Source: JAWKTT01 sp041398965 (GTDB lineage: Bacteria; Planctomycetota; Planctomycetia; Planctomycetales; Planctomycetaceae). Taken from it: DNA of 64,000 bases. This document shows, in pieces, positions 8,211-16,308 of the stretch (position 1 is its first letter; every line of letters starts with the position of its first letter). Below the pieces are notes generated by a model. That model searched no databases and was not told where the DNA came from. It worked only from the letters and a program-made list of their open reading frames with translations. The translations under genes were made by a program, and so were the position numbers. The stretch spans positions 62,001-126,000 of the forward strand of contig JAWKTT010000009.1 in assembly GCA_041398965.1 (NCBI GenBank), written 5' to 3'.

Positions 8211-10007
8211 ATGAACGATTCCTCCATTGATTCCCCGCAGAACTCCCTCGTCGAACAACAACGGCAAATGATCGTCGACGCCCGCAAGCAGGGGGCGGGG
8301 TCGCTGTTGGTGGCGTTCACGAAACTCTCGGGGCCGGGGTGGTTGCAGTCGGCCATCACACTCGGCGGCGGCTCGCTGGCGGGAAGCCTGACGCTTGGCG
8401 TCATCGCCGGTTACGGGATGATGTGGTTGCAGCCCCTCGCCATGATCCTCGGCGTCATCATGCTGTCGGCCATCGGGTACGTCACGCTGTCGACGGGCGA
8501 ACGTCCGTTTCAAGCGGTGAACAAGCACGTCAACCCAGTCCTCGGCTGGGGCTGGGCCATCGCGACGATGATGGCCAACTTCGTCTGGTGTATGCCGCAG
8601 TTCGCTCTCGGAACGAGTGCTCTGCAACAGAATTTGGCCCCGAGCGTGCTGGGGGGCGGGGACTTCTCGTACAAACTCATCTGCTCGGTGATCCTGTTTG
8701 CCGTCGGCTTTGGGGTCGTCTGGTTCTACAACTCGGGAGGCTGGGGGATTCGTCTGTTTGACTGGATTCTCAAGATCATGGTGGGTGTGGTCGTTCTTAG
8801 CTTCTTCGGGGTCGTCGCTAAGATGACCACCAGCGGCGCCCTCAACTGGGGGGAGATCCTCGCAGGCTTTATCCCGGATGCTTCGTTGTTGACGTCGCCG
8901 GGGGCGAAGCTCAAACCGTTCGTTGAGGCGACGGGCTCGTTTCAGGAATACTGGTCTCAACTGATCGTCTCGCAGCAGCACAAGGTGATGATTGCGGCAG
9001 TCGCCACGGCGGTCGGCATCAACATGACCTTTCTGTTGCCCTATTCGATGCTCTCGCGCGGCTGGGACAAAGACTTCCGCGGCCTCGCGATTTTCGACCT
9101 CTCGACCGCACTCGTCATCCCGTACGTCCTGGCGACCGGTTGCGTGGTGCTGGCCGCAGCGGCTCAGTTTCATGGGAAGCCAGAAACCGGGCTCGTCGCT
9201 ATTTACAACCCCGCAGCCGAAGTGTTGCCTGCTGACACCCCCGCCCCGCTCGCGAAGTTGCAGAAAAGCTTTGATGGTCTGCTCGATGGTCGTTTGAAAG
9301 CAGACGAGACACACAAAGCCGAGGTCTCCGAATTGCAGAAGACACTCGGCGATGAGGCCGCCAACAAAGAAGCCAAGGATGCCGCAACCGCACGACTCAA
9401 GGAACTGCGGGCGATGCTCCCCGTCGGGGACTTAAAGATCGCGGCAGCACTTGCCGAGCGGGACAATCAGAACTTTGCCGACTCACTCGCCAAGCTGGTC
9501 GGCAAGGACTCGGCTCAGTGGCTGTTCGGAATCGGCGTACTCGGCATGGCGGTCTCGACAATCATCATCCTGATGCTGATTAATGGTTTCGTCGTGTGCG
9601 AAATGCTCGGCGTCCCCCCTCAAGGGGCCGCTCATCGACTGGCGGCCGCCGCTGCGGGACTGGTCGGGGCGACCGGGCCGTTCTTCTGGGGGAAGTCAGC
9701 CGCCTACCTGGCGTTGCCAACGTCGATGATCGGACTGATGCTGTTGCCGATTGCGTATTGGACCTTCTTCTTCATGATGAATTCGAAGAGCCTGATGGGG
9801 TCAAACATGCCTCAGGGTGCGGCGAAGGTTCGCTGGAATATCCTGATGATTCTTGCGGCTGGGGCGTCGACATTCGGAAGCCTGTGGAGCATCGCCAACA
9901 GCGATTATCCGAAACCCCTGTTCGGTGTGCTCGGGGCGTTTATCCTGCTGGCGGTGATTGTTCACTTTGTCCGTAAGACCCCCGAAAACAGTGACGCGGC
10001 AACGTAA
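8211..10007 (+). CDS. Nramp-related membrane transporter with soluble insertion
   Basis: 598 residues, starting at MNDSSIDSP; the in-frame ATG at 8082 lies within a GC-rich hairpin and adds an unlikely N-terminus. Roughly 11 hydrophobic segments are visible. TM1 reads KLSGPGWLQSAITLGGGS, aligned with the Nramp TM1 but without the DPGN metal-binding motif, and the TM6 equivalent GINMTFLLPYSML lacks MPH. A soluble, Ala/Lys/Glu-rich, coiled-coil-like insertion spans about residues 329-423. The substrate is therefore uncertain: it may not be a transition-metal transporter in the classical sense. It is followed after 114 bp by an MFS permease with a similar kind of insertion. Confidence 0.85.
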   Translation: MNDSSIDSPQNSLVEQQRQMIVDARKQGAGSLLVAFTKLSGPGWLQSAITLGGGSLAGSLTLGVIAGYGMMWLQPLAMILGVIMLSAIGYVTLSTGERPFQAVNKHVNPVLGWGWAIATMMANFVWCMPQFALGTSALQQNLAPSVLGGGDFSYKLICSVILFAVGFGVVWFYNSGGWGIRLFDWILKIMVGVVVLSFFGVVAKMTTSGALNWGEILAGFIPDASLLTSPGAKLKPFVEATGSFQEYWSQLIVSQQHKVMIAAVATAVGINMTFLLPYSMLSRGWDKDFRGLAIFDLSTALVIPYVLATGCVVLAAAAQFHGKPETGLVAIYNPAAEVLPADTPAPLAKLQKSFDGLLDGRLKADETHKAEVSELQKTLGDEAANKEAKDAATARLKELRAMLPVGDLKIAAALAERDNQNFADSLAKLVGKDSAQWLFGIGVLGMAVSTIIILMLINGFVVCEMLGVPPQGAAHRLAAAAAGLVGATGPFFWGKSAAYLALPTSMIGLMLLPIAYWTFFFMMNSKSLMGSNMPQGAAKVRWNILMILAAGASTFGSLWSIANSDYPKPLFGVLGAFILLAVIVHFVRKTPENSDAAT

Positions 10008-10121
10008 GTCTTTGCTGGGTCTCGTCGACGTTTCGGATCGCACGTCAAGTGTTGGCCGAAACGGGGCGATGTCACAAATCACACAACCTCACACACATTC
10101 ATCCTCCGATTCGAGCGTCCC

Positions 10122-11642
10122 ATGAACCCGACCAACGTCCGCCTCTCTGTGATGATGTTCCTCCAGTTCTTCGTCTGGGGAGCGTGGTTTGCGACGCTGG
10201 GGAAGTGTCTGGCAGACAACGACTTGGGGTTGCTCGGAGGGGGAGCGTATGGCAGTGCTCCACTTGCCGCGATGATCGCCCCGCTGTTTCTCGGACTGAT
10301 CGCAGACCGCTTCTTTCCGTCGCAGTTGGTGATGGGCGTGCTCCTCATTCTGGGGGGTGTGTTGCTCGGAATGGCTCCCTCAGCCGCGACCAACGCCATG
10401 CCTCATTACAAAGTGGTGAATGAAGCCACAAAGGTCTGGAATGATGCCAAAAAAGCAGCAGAAGCAGCACCAGAAGACAAGGAACTCGCTCAGGCGGTCG
10501 TGACTGCTAAGACAGCCGAAGACGCTGCAAACGCCGTTGCGGCTCCATACGGAAACGTCGTGCTCTGGTTGTTCATCGCTCACATGCTGTGTTACATGCC
10601 GACACTCGGACTGAGCAACACGATCGCCTTTACGCACATCCCCAACCAAAGCGACTTCCCGAAGATTCGGGTCTGGGGGACGATCGGCTGGATCGCGGCG
10701 GGCCTCATCGTTGGGTTCCTGGGGTGGTCTGCGTCGTTCCACATGTTCACTCTGGCTGGGGCCGGCTCGATTGCTCTGGGGGTCTACTGCCTCACACTTC
10801 CAAACACTCCGCCGCCAGCGAAGGGGAAGCCGTTCGACATCCGAACTCTGCTGATGCTCGACGCCTTCAAACTGCTGGCGAACCCTGCCTTCTTTGTGTT
10901 CCTCCTCTGCTCGACGCTGATCTGTATCCCTCTGGCCTATTACTACGGGATCACCTCGAACCTTCTGGGACAGGTCGGTTTCGATGCCCCGGCCTCGACG
11001 ATGACGATCGGCCAGATGAGCGAAATCTTCTTCATGCTGCTCATTCCCTTCTTCTTCAGGAAGCTCGGCGTCAAACTGATGATCCTCGTCGGAATGGCTG
11101 CCTGGGCGATTCGCTATGTCCTCTTCGCCTATGGGGCCTCTCATCAGTCTGTGGCCATGATTCTGATGGCGATTGTGCTGCACGGGATCTGCTACGACTT
11201 CTTCTTCGTGACAGGCTTCATTTACACCGACCGCAAAGCCCCGAGAGAGATTCGCGGACAGGCTCAGAGCCTGCTCGTCTTCTTCACACAAGGGGTCGGG
11301 ATGTACTTCGGCTACATGGTCGCTTTCGGTCAGTTTGGCGGCACCGTCACGAAGTACGAAGCTCTCAACACAGCCATCAGTTCTGCCAAAGCTGCTGAGA
11401 CTCTCACGTTCGGTGAATCGTTGGCCCGGATGGTCTCCGTCAGTATACCTCAAGGGTTAGACTCTCTTTTGGTCAGCGAAACGATGCAGCAGTGGCAGAC
11501 CTTCTGGCTTGTCCCAGCCGCCATGGCCGGAGGGATCCTCCTCCTGTTCGCCCTCGCCTTCTGGGACAAATCCGCCGACGGTGACACCCCAAGCGACACC
11601 GCATCAGAGGCCGAACCCGAACCAACCCCGACCGAGGCCTAG
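10122..11642 (+). CDS. MFS permease of the nucleoside:H+ symporter type
   Basis: 506 residues with about 12 transmembrane helices. The start MNPTNVRLSVMMFLQFFVWGAWFATLG and the helix following PLFLGLIADRFFPSQ are typical of the NupG/XapB-like NHS family, as is IRVWGTIGWIAAGLIVG in the middle. A hydrophilic insertion at about residues 94-143 (EATKVWNDAKKAAEAAPED and following) separates helices 3 and 4 and is not usual for the family. It probably imports a nucleoside or related compound across the inner membrane; the substrate is not determinable here. It lies downstream of the Nramp-like gene and ends before a GC-rich hairpin shared with a convergent gene. Confidence 0.87.
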   Translation: MNPTNVRLSVMMFLQFFVWGAWFATLGKCLADNDLGLLGGGAYGSAPLAAMIAPLFLGLIADRFFPSQLVMGVLLILGGVLLGMAPSAATNAMPHYKVVNEATKVWNDAKKAAEAAPEDKELAQAVVTAKTAEDAANAVAAPYGNVVLWLFIAHMLCYMPTLGLSNTIAFTHIPNQSDFPKIRVWGTIGWIAAGLIVGFLGWSASFHMFTLAGAGSIALGVYCLTLPNTPPPAKGKPFDIRTLLMLDAFKLLANPAFFVFLLCSTLICIPLAYYYGITSNLLGQVGFDAPASTMTIGQMSEIFFMLLIPFFFRKLGVKLMILVGMAAWAIRYVLFAYGASHQSVAMILMAIVLHGICYDFFFVTGFIYTDRKAPREIRGQAQSLLVFFTQGVGMYFGYMVAFGQFGGTVTKYEALNTAISSAKAAETLTFGESLARMVSVSIPQGLDSLLVSETMQQWQTFWLVPAAMAGGILLLFALAFWDKSADGDTPSDTASEAEPEPTPTEA

Positions 11643-11652
11643 GTGCATTCCC

Positions 11653-11681
11653 GCCCCGCGACGGCGTTACCGGCGCGGGGC
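11653..11681. terminator. GC-rich hairpin between convergent genes
   Basis: GCCCCGCG at 11653-11660 pairs with CGCGGGGC at 11674-11681 around a 13-base loop, in the 59-bp gap between the MFS gene and the minus-strand gene at 11702. There is no U-tract, so it is a weak candidate for bidirectional termination. Confidence 0.5.
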
Positions 11682-11701
11682 AGGTTGTGCGGACGTCTTG
11701 T

Positions 11702-12076
11702 CTATAGCAGCGGGTCGAGGTGCGGACGGGGAGCAAGGAGTTTCTTCCACACTTTCCGGGCTGCCTGATGATCGAGACGGGCCAACTCGGTGCGACGGGT
11801 GTCGAGGGTGTGGACGAATCCTTGGGCGTTCCGTGCGTACACGAACGGCAGGCAGATCGCGAACACACGCAACGGCTGCCCGGAAAACTCGGGAACTACG
11901 CGCAGTCGGACCATCTCTGTCGGCGGCAGACCGACATCGCAGCGATCCCAGAAGTACGAAGGCAACTCGATCGACTGCCTCAACACCGTGATGTAGTCGC
12001 CACACGCGATGTCTTCTCGCGCTACGGTCGCCGCAAGGGTTGCTGCTCCAGAGACCTTTTGGCGAGACTTTGACAT
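11702..12076 (-). CDS. Small conserved-looking planctomycete protein
   Basis: 124 residues, starting at MSKSRQKVSGAATLAATVA (ATG at 12076). The upstream in-frame sequence is low complexity and includes repeat DNA, so it was excluded. The protein contains IACGDYITVLRQSIELPSYF, a Leu/Val-rich middle with VRLRVVPEF, FAICLPFVYARNAQG, and a basic C-terminus with ELARLDHQAARKVWKKLL. I have the impression that this arrangement recurs in planctomycete genomes as a short protein of unknown function. No signal peptide or metal motif is visible. There is no good Shine-Dalgarno sequence, so the start is tentative. Confidence 0.72.
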   Translation of the reverse strand: MSKSRQKVSGAATLAATVAREDIACGDYITVLRQSIELPSYFWDRCDVGLPPTEMVRLRVVPEFSGQPLRVFAICLPFVYARNAQGFVHTLDTRRTELARLDHQAARKVWKKLLAPRPHLDPLL

Positions 12077-12527
12077 GGTGAATTCGAAAGGGTTTCGAGG
12101 AAGTTCAACGGCGACGCGCTGCATCTCCCGCAAGCAACGTCCATCAGGGAATCGCCGGGTGAGACACCCCGAAAGGGATGTCGGTTCGGGGTCACCAAGA
12201 CTCGCCACCGAATGTGGCGTCGGAACATCCCCCGTTCCGGACCGTTCCCACCAGTACCCGCAGCGATGTCGATCGGGGGCATGCCCCACATGGCATCTTC
12301 CCAAACCAGAGGCGTTAGCCGACCCGAACCTCCCTCTCCCCCACAGGGGAGCCCTTTTTAATAGGGGCATCGACAGTGGGGGAGAGGGAGAGGCTGGCAG
12401 CAAAATTCACAGGTTGACGGCAAACATCACAAGTTGGCGAGGATCACAAACGGAGGAATGCACCCCTGTCGATCTTCTCGGACAAATTCGTCTTGCGGGG
12501 TTTTTCGATCTTCGACAGGATGCGGGG
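12077..12527. other. Intergenic stretch of about 450 bp
   Basis: Apart from the palindromic repeat copy B2 at 12330-12462, I see nothing convincing. It is the divergent promoter region for the gene at 11702-12076 and the secreted protein starting at 12528, but no clear -35/-10 pair could be assigned. Confidence 0.6.
12330..12462. repeat. Long-arm palindrome repeat, copy B2, with shared flank
   Basis: CTCCCTCTCCCCCAC at 12330-12344 pairs perfectly with 12376-12390. The segment after the right arm (GAGGCTGGCAGCAAA, later AGTTGGCGAGGATCACAAA and GGAATG) matches that of copy B1. A short extra duplication-like stretch (CACAGGTTGACGGCAAACAT) is present only here. Confidence 0.8.
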
Positions 12528-13475
12528 ATGAACGCTCTGCTTCCGAAACTATGTCTGGTCGGGATGCTCCTCTTGGCGATGGGGGGAGTGAAGGGGCGGG
12601 TGTTGCTGGGGGAAGAGCAGGGGCCGGCCTTGTCTCGTGATCTCCCCCCGTTGTCGGCTCCCTCGCGTGATCTCCGTCCATTACCTGCGCCGCCGTATGA
12701 ACCGGCCACTCCCAATCAGCCCGCACCGGATGTGTCACTGGGTCCAAGTCCACAACGGACGACTCCCAGCGGGCCGCACGTCCCGAATCTGGAGGACGTG
12801 CCGGGCGGGATGCCGTTGTGGTCGACGCTGATTCGGGGGGTCGTGCTCGATGCTTTGCCGCGAGATTACGAGAATCGCAAACATTGGGGGATGACCAAAA
12901 CGGTCTTCGCGGGGGTCAACGTACGTAACGATGGGTTGAAGGTTCGTATCTCGAAGAAGACGAGCGAAGTGAGGCACGGAAACTGGCGACGTTATCGGAT
13001 CGAGATTCCCGATCCGGATCGGAATTTTTTCTTCGAGATTCAGAAGATCGAGTCGCCTGAGCCGGGGCTGTATACGTTCCAAATTGTCGTCGTTTGCCGA
13101 TCGCGAATTACGTCGCACTACGAGAACTGGACACTCGGAGTCAAAGGGATCAATCTCTCGACGGTCGCCAATGCGACGCTGCGGGCGAGGCTGTTTTGCC
13201 AGTTACGACTCCGTCATGAGCGAGTCTCCGGACGGATTTTTCCTGATCTCGTCATCGAGCCGGAAGTGAGTCGTGCCCGCGTCGCTCTGACCGGGCTGGA
13301 TGTCCATCACATCGGCAAGATTGGGGGGGACTTAGCTGAATTGATGGGGAACAGTTCTCGCTGGATGGTCGAAGACATCGTGCAAGGTCAGGAAGACCGC
13401 ATCGTCAAGAAAGCGAACAAGGCGATCACCAAGAACAAAGAGAAGCTCCGTCTGTCGACGGGGAAGCTGTGGTGA
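12528..13475 (+). CDS. Secreted hypothetical protein, Pro-rich N-terminus
   Basis: 315 residues from the ATG at 12528, preceded by AGGATGCGGGG. The frame stays open far upstream, through repeat DNA, but MNALLPKLCLVGMLLLAMGG is a clear signal peptide and fixes the start. A Pro-rich linker (residues about 30-90) precedes a domain with LIRGVVLDALPRDYENRKHW, basic strand-like segments and a C-terminal lysine-rich helix (IVKKANKAITKNKEKL). It is probably periplasmic. I do not recognise the family. It is convergent with the membrane protein at 13554. Confidence 0.8.
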   Translation: MNALLPKLCLVGMLLLAMGGVKGRVLLGEEQGPALSRDLPPLSAPSRDLRPLPAPPYEPATPNQPAPDVSLGPSPQRTTPSGPHVPNLEDVPGGMPLWSTLIRGVVLDALPRDYENRKHWGMTKTVFAGVNVRNDGLKVRISKKTSEVRHGNWRRYRIEIPDPDRNFFFEIQKIESPEPGLYTFQIVVVCRSRITSHYENWTLGVKGINLSTVANATLRARLFCQLRLRHERVSGRIFPDLVIEPEVSRARVALTGLDVHHIGKIGGDLAELMGNSSRWMVEDIVQGQEDRIVKKANKAITKNKEKLRLSTGKLW

Positions 13476-13499
13476 AGTCGGAGCGCTGAGGAGAGTGGT

Positions 13500-13519
13500 T
13501 CCCCCGACGCGATCGGGGG
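13500..13519. terminator. Hairpin between convergent genes
   Basis: CCCCCGA pairs with TCGGGGG around a CGCGA-type loop, immediately followed by GCTTTG. It sits in the 78-bp gap between two convergent genes. The T-run is short, so confidence in intrinsic termination is modest. Confidence 0.5.
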
Positions 13520-13553
13520 GCTTTGAGTGCGTGATGATTGTTGAGCGTGATGA

Positions 13554-14180
13554 CTATTGAGCGACGGGGGTCGGGACGAGTTGCGGCTCACGCGGGGCGT
13601 CGGTGGTCATGACGGGGGCCATCGCGGGGGAGAAGAACAGCACCGAGAAGAATATCGTCGAGGCGAACTGCATCCATGAGAAGGGAATCCCGGCGACATA
13701 CGATGCGACGAGGCCGCTGAGGTCTCGGGTGTAGCCGGTCGGCGGGGTCATCATGGGGTCGAGCCACCACGAACTGAAGTTGGTCACGAGAAAGAAGAGA
13801 ACCGCCCCCAGAGTTCCGGCTCCCAAAGCGGTTCCAAATCCGACACTTCGACCTCGCAGTGACTTCCCAACGAGCAAGAACATCGCGAATCCGACCAGCG
13901 GAAAGAGAGCCATCGGGGAAAGGGCATCGCTCAGTTTGTTCGTGATGACCGCGATCAACAATGTCCCGACGACATACGCCAGCAGCGGTGCAAGGTAGGC
14001 CCAGATGCGGTTGCGGTAAGTCGCCGCCGAGAAGAGACAGAGCCCATACAACGGCGAGAAGTTGGCCGGGTACGCGAGCCACTCGGGGCCTTGAACCAAG
14101 CTGGCCACATAGGCCGGCAGGCGAATGAGGGCACAGATTGTCAGAATCACCAGGATTGGCAGCAGGCGGGGTCGGGACAT
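13554..14180 (-). CDS. DUF6580-like integral membrane protein
   Basis: 208 residues starting at MSRPRLLPILVILTICALIR (ATG at 14180). The longer frame uses a TTG codon and a basic extension. Five to six hydrophobic helices are present, including AYLAPLLAYVVGTLLIAVIT and ALFPLVGFAMFLLVG, with the conserved-looking ANFSPLYGLCLFSAATY and NFSSWW. This pattern matches the DUF6580 putative transport proteins, which resemble ECF transporter S components. The substrate is unknown and no energising module is encoded nearby. Confidence 0.8.
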   Translation of the reverse strand: MSRPRLLPILVILTICALIRLPAYVASLVQGPEWLAYPANFSPLYGLCLFSAATYRNRIWAYLAPLLAYVVGTLLIAVITNKLSDALSPMALFPLVGFAMFLLVGKSLRGRSVGFGTALGAGTLGAVLFFLVTNFSSWWLDPMMTPPTGYTRDLSGLVASYVAGIPFSWMQFASTIFFSVLFFSPAMAPVMTTDAPREPQLVPTPVAQ

Positions 14181-14401
14181 GAACTTGTTCCGTCGTTTCA
14201 GCAAGTAAAGGAGACACAACCCGGATCAGTTGCCCGGGAGATGCAATCGATAACAGATCAGAAGCGAAAACGAAACTGTATCACGGTCTGCAGAGGCAAA
14301 AAGTCGACAAGAATTCTCGCGGATTGGCCGGGGAGGGACTCCACGTTACAATACCGGTCGATATTCCCCTCCTTTCATGCGTAACAACTGGAGCGAGTTC
14401 G

Positions 14402-15042
14402 ATGAAAGGTCCCGGTCTGAAGTATGAGATGGAAGTGCGTCGACTTTGGCGTTGTTCAAAGTGCGGGGCCGAGCGACGCCTCAGCGGGAACACGACATCG
14501 GTTCCATGTCGTTGTGCGGCCGACAAGTTCATGCAACTGGTTGACGAACCGAAGTTCAACCGTCCGACGAATCGTGAGGTCGATGTCTACGTGACGCCGG
14601 AAGAATTCTCGGCGACGAGTCCGATTCGCCCGACGTCACCCCTGGCGACGCTGACACTTCTGCCGACTCGTCTTCGGTCGTCGCGGAGTCGTCGTCGGTC
14701 CCGAGTTTGGCCGAAGTCCTTGACCGAGAAACGGCGGTCAATCCGGCGTCAGAGCAGAAATCTTCCCCGCCTCGTGCCGACAAAGAGACCACCATCAGCA
14801 AGGACGCAGCCAATGCGTCGGTTGAAAGTCGGAAGCGGGCTGACAAAGCGGCATCCGTCGATCCTCGCGATTCTGATGACTCCGAATTCGGTGTCGATGC
14901 GTCTGGCCACTCGATCATCGAGCCGTCGACTGGTCCCGACAGTTCTACGACTCCGGAAAACGCCGAGTCCAAACCGAAATCCCCCCGCCGTCGCCGAGGC
15001 CGCGGAAAACGCCCCCCACAAGCCGGTGGCTCCGGCAGCTAG
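14402..15042 (+). pseudogene. Zinc-ribbon protein gene with apparent frameshift
   Basis: The start at 14402 (GGAG 9-12 bp upstream) gives MKGPGLKYEMEVRRLWRCSK, then CGAERR and PCRCAADKFMQL, a CxxC...CxC zinc-ribbon-like unit, to about EEFS near base 14612. Beyond this the same frame turns into an Arg/Ser-rich sequence typical of an out-of-frame read. The -1 frame from about 14608 gives a coherent acidic tail (GDESDSPDVTPGDADTSADS) that ends in the basic SPRRRRGRGKRPP and a TAG at 15040-15042. One missing base near 14600-14615 would restore a single protein of about 213 residues. It may be a sequencing error, a true lesion or a programmed shift. Confidence 0.72.
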
Positions 15043-15085
15043 GTGACATCGCTGAGTGTCGGACTGTTTTGTGATGGGAGAGACA

Positions 15086-16222
15086 ATGGCTGGGTTCGAG
15101 TATTCGAAATGGGATGGGTCGGAGGAGTTCACGCCGCAGTCGGCTGATGAACTGTTTGATCAGGTCTCGGAGTATCTCCTCGATTACGGGTCGCAGATCC
15201 TCGAAAACCTGGAAGACTGGGCCGAGGAGCATCCCGACCTCATCGACATGATGGTTAAACAAGGGTTGGTTGAACGGGATCGCGAAGGGAAGTTTTCAGT
15301 CACGCCACGTGGGATGCGACGGGTCGAGAACAAGGCGCTCGAGGCACTGTTCGACGTCCGTGGCAAGGGGGCGCCGGGGAAGCACGACACCAACTTCCGT
15401 GGGCAAGGGCAGACGGTTCTCGAAGACCTCAAGCCGTATCAGTATGGAGACCCGATCGCCAACCTCGACATGCAGGAGACACTGAAGAACACTCTTGTTC
15501 GGCAAGGGGGGGAGAGGCCGCTCCGCATCTCGGAAGAAGACCTCGTGATCCACGACACCGAGTATCAGTCGACCTGTGCCACCGTGGTTCTGCTCGACAT
15601 GTCTGGCAGCATGATGAGGTATGGCAAATACGGAGCCGCCAAACGGGTCGCGATGGCGTTGCAGTCGCTCGTCCGGACGCGGTATCAGGGGGACTGGCTG
15701 CAAGTGGTCGGATTCTATAGCTATGCGTCCCCACTGACGACAAAGGAACTCCTTTACTCGGCCCCCAAACCGGTCAGCCTGTTTGACCCGCGCGTGCATC
15801 TGCGGATCAACCTTGACTCGCCTCCCAGCTTCGTCCCCGAGCACTTCACCAACATTCATGCCGGTCTGCAATTCGCCCGACGACTTCTGAAGAAACAACC
15901 AGCTCAGAACCGTCAGATCATCCTCATCACCGATGGTGAACCGACCGCCCACATCGAGGGGCGAGACCTCATGCTCATCTATCCCCCCGGAGAAAAGACC
16001 GCCCGGGTGACACTCGCCGAAGCAAAACGCTGTGCCTTGGAGGGGATTCATGTTTCGAGTTTTGCACTCGTCGAAGACTACTTTTATTTCGGGTTGATGA
16101 ACTTCGTCGAACAACTCGCCGAAGTCACGGGCGGCCTCAGCGCCACCGTCAACGCTCAGGACATGGGAAACATGGTGATCAACAGCTTCGTCGGCGGCAG
16201 AAGAGTCAAACGCCGCGCGTGA
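15086..16222 (+). CDS. VWA domain protein with intact MIDAS motif
   Basis: 378 residues starting at MAGFEYSKWDGSEEFTPQS; GGGAG lies 5 bp before this ATG, and two upstream in-frame ATGs lack such a site. Residues about 1-125 are an acidic helical region. A von Willebrand A domain follows with VVLLDMSGSM (the DxSxS metal-ion-dependent adhesion site) at about residue 170 and IILITDGEPT further on. There is no signal peptide, so it is cytoplasmic. Such proteins commonly act with MoxR-type AAA+ ATPases; the nearest AAA+ gene is 7 kb away at 22983-24581, so partnership is only a guess. Confidence 0.87.
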   Translation: MAGFEYSKWDGSEEFTPQSADELFDQVSEYLLDYGSQILENLEDWAEEHPDLIDMMVKQGLVERDREGKFSVTPRGMRRVENKALEALFDVRGKGAPGKHDTNFRGQGQTVLEDLKPYQYGDPIANLDMQETLKNTLVRQGGERPLRISEEDLVIHDTEYQSTCATVVLLDMSGSMMRYGKYGAAKRVAMALQSLVRTRYQGDWLQVVGFYSYASPLTTKELLYSAPKPVSLFDPRVHLRINLDSPPSFVPEHFTNIHAGLQFARRLLKKQPAQNRQIILITDGEPTAHIEGRDLMLIYPPGEKTARVTLAEAKRCALEGIHVSSFALVEDYFYFGLMNFVEQLAEVTGGLSATVNAQDMGNMVINSFVGGRRVKRRA

Positions 16223-16308
16223 AAGATTCGGTGCAATTGGGGACACGCTGGCGTACCTGCCAGACTGGGGCAGCGCCAACAGGGCACGAGACGTCACGGG
16301 CCTGGGGG

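Noticed and set aside
8028..9314. 428-codon open frame on the minus strand across the Nramp-related gene
   Set aside because: Antisense shadow with aberrant composition (His/Asp/Arg/Gln-rich); the plus-strand frame is clearly coding.
10380..11453. 357-codon open frame on the minus strand across the MFS permease gene
   Set aside because: His/Asp/Arg-rich antisense shadow of a gene with clear transmembrane helices; no start signal.
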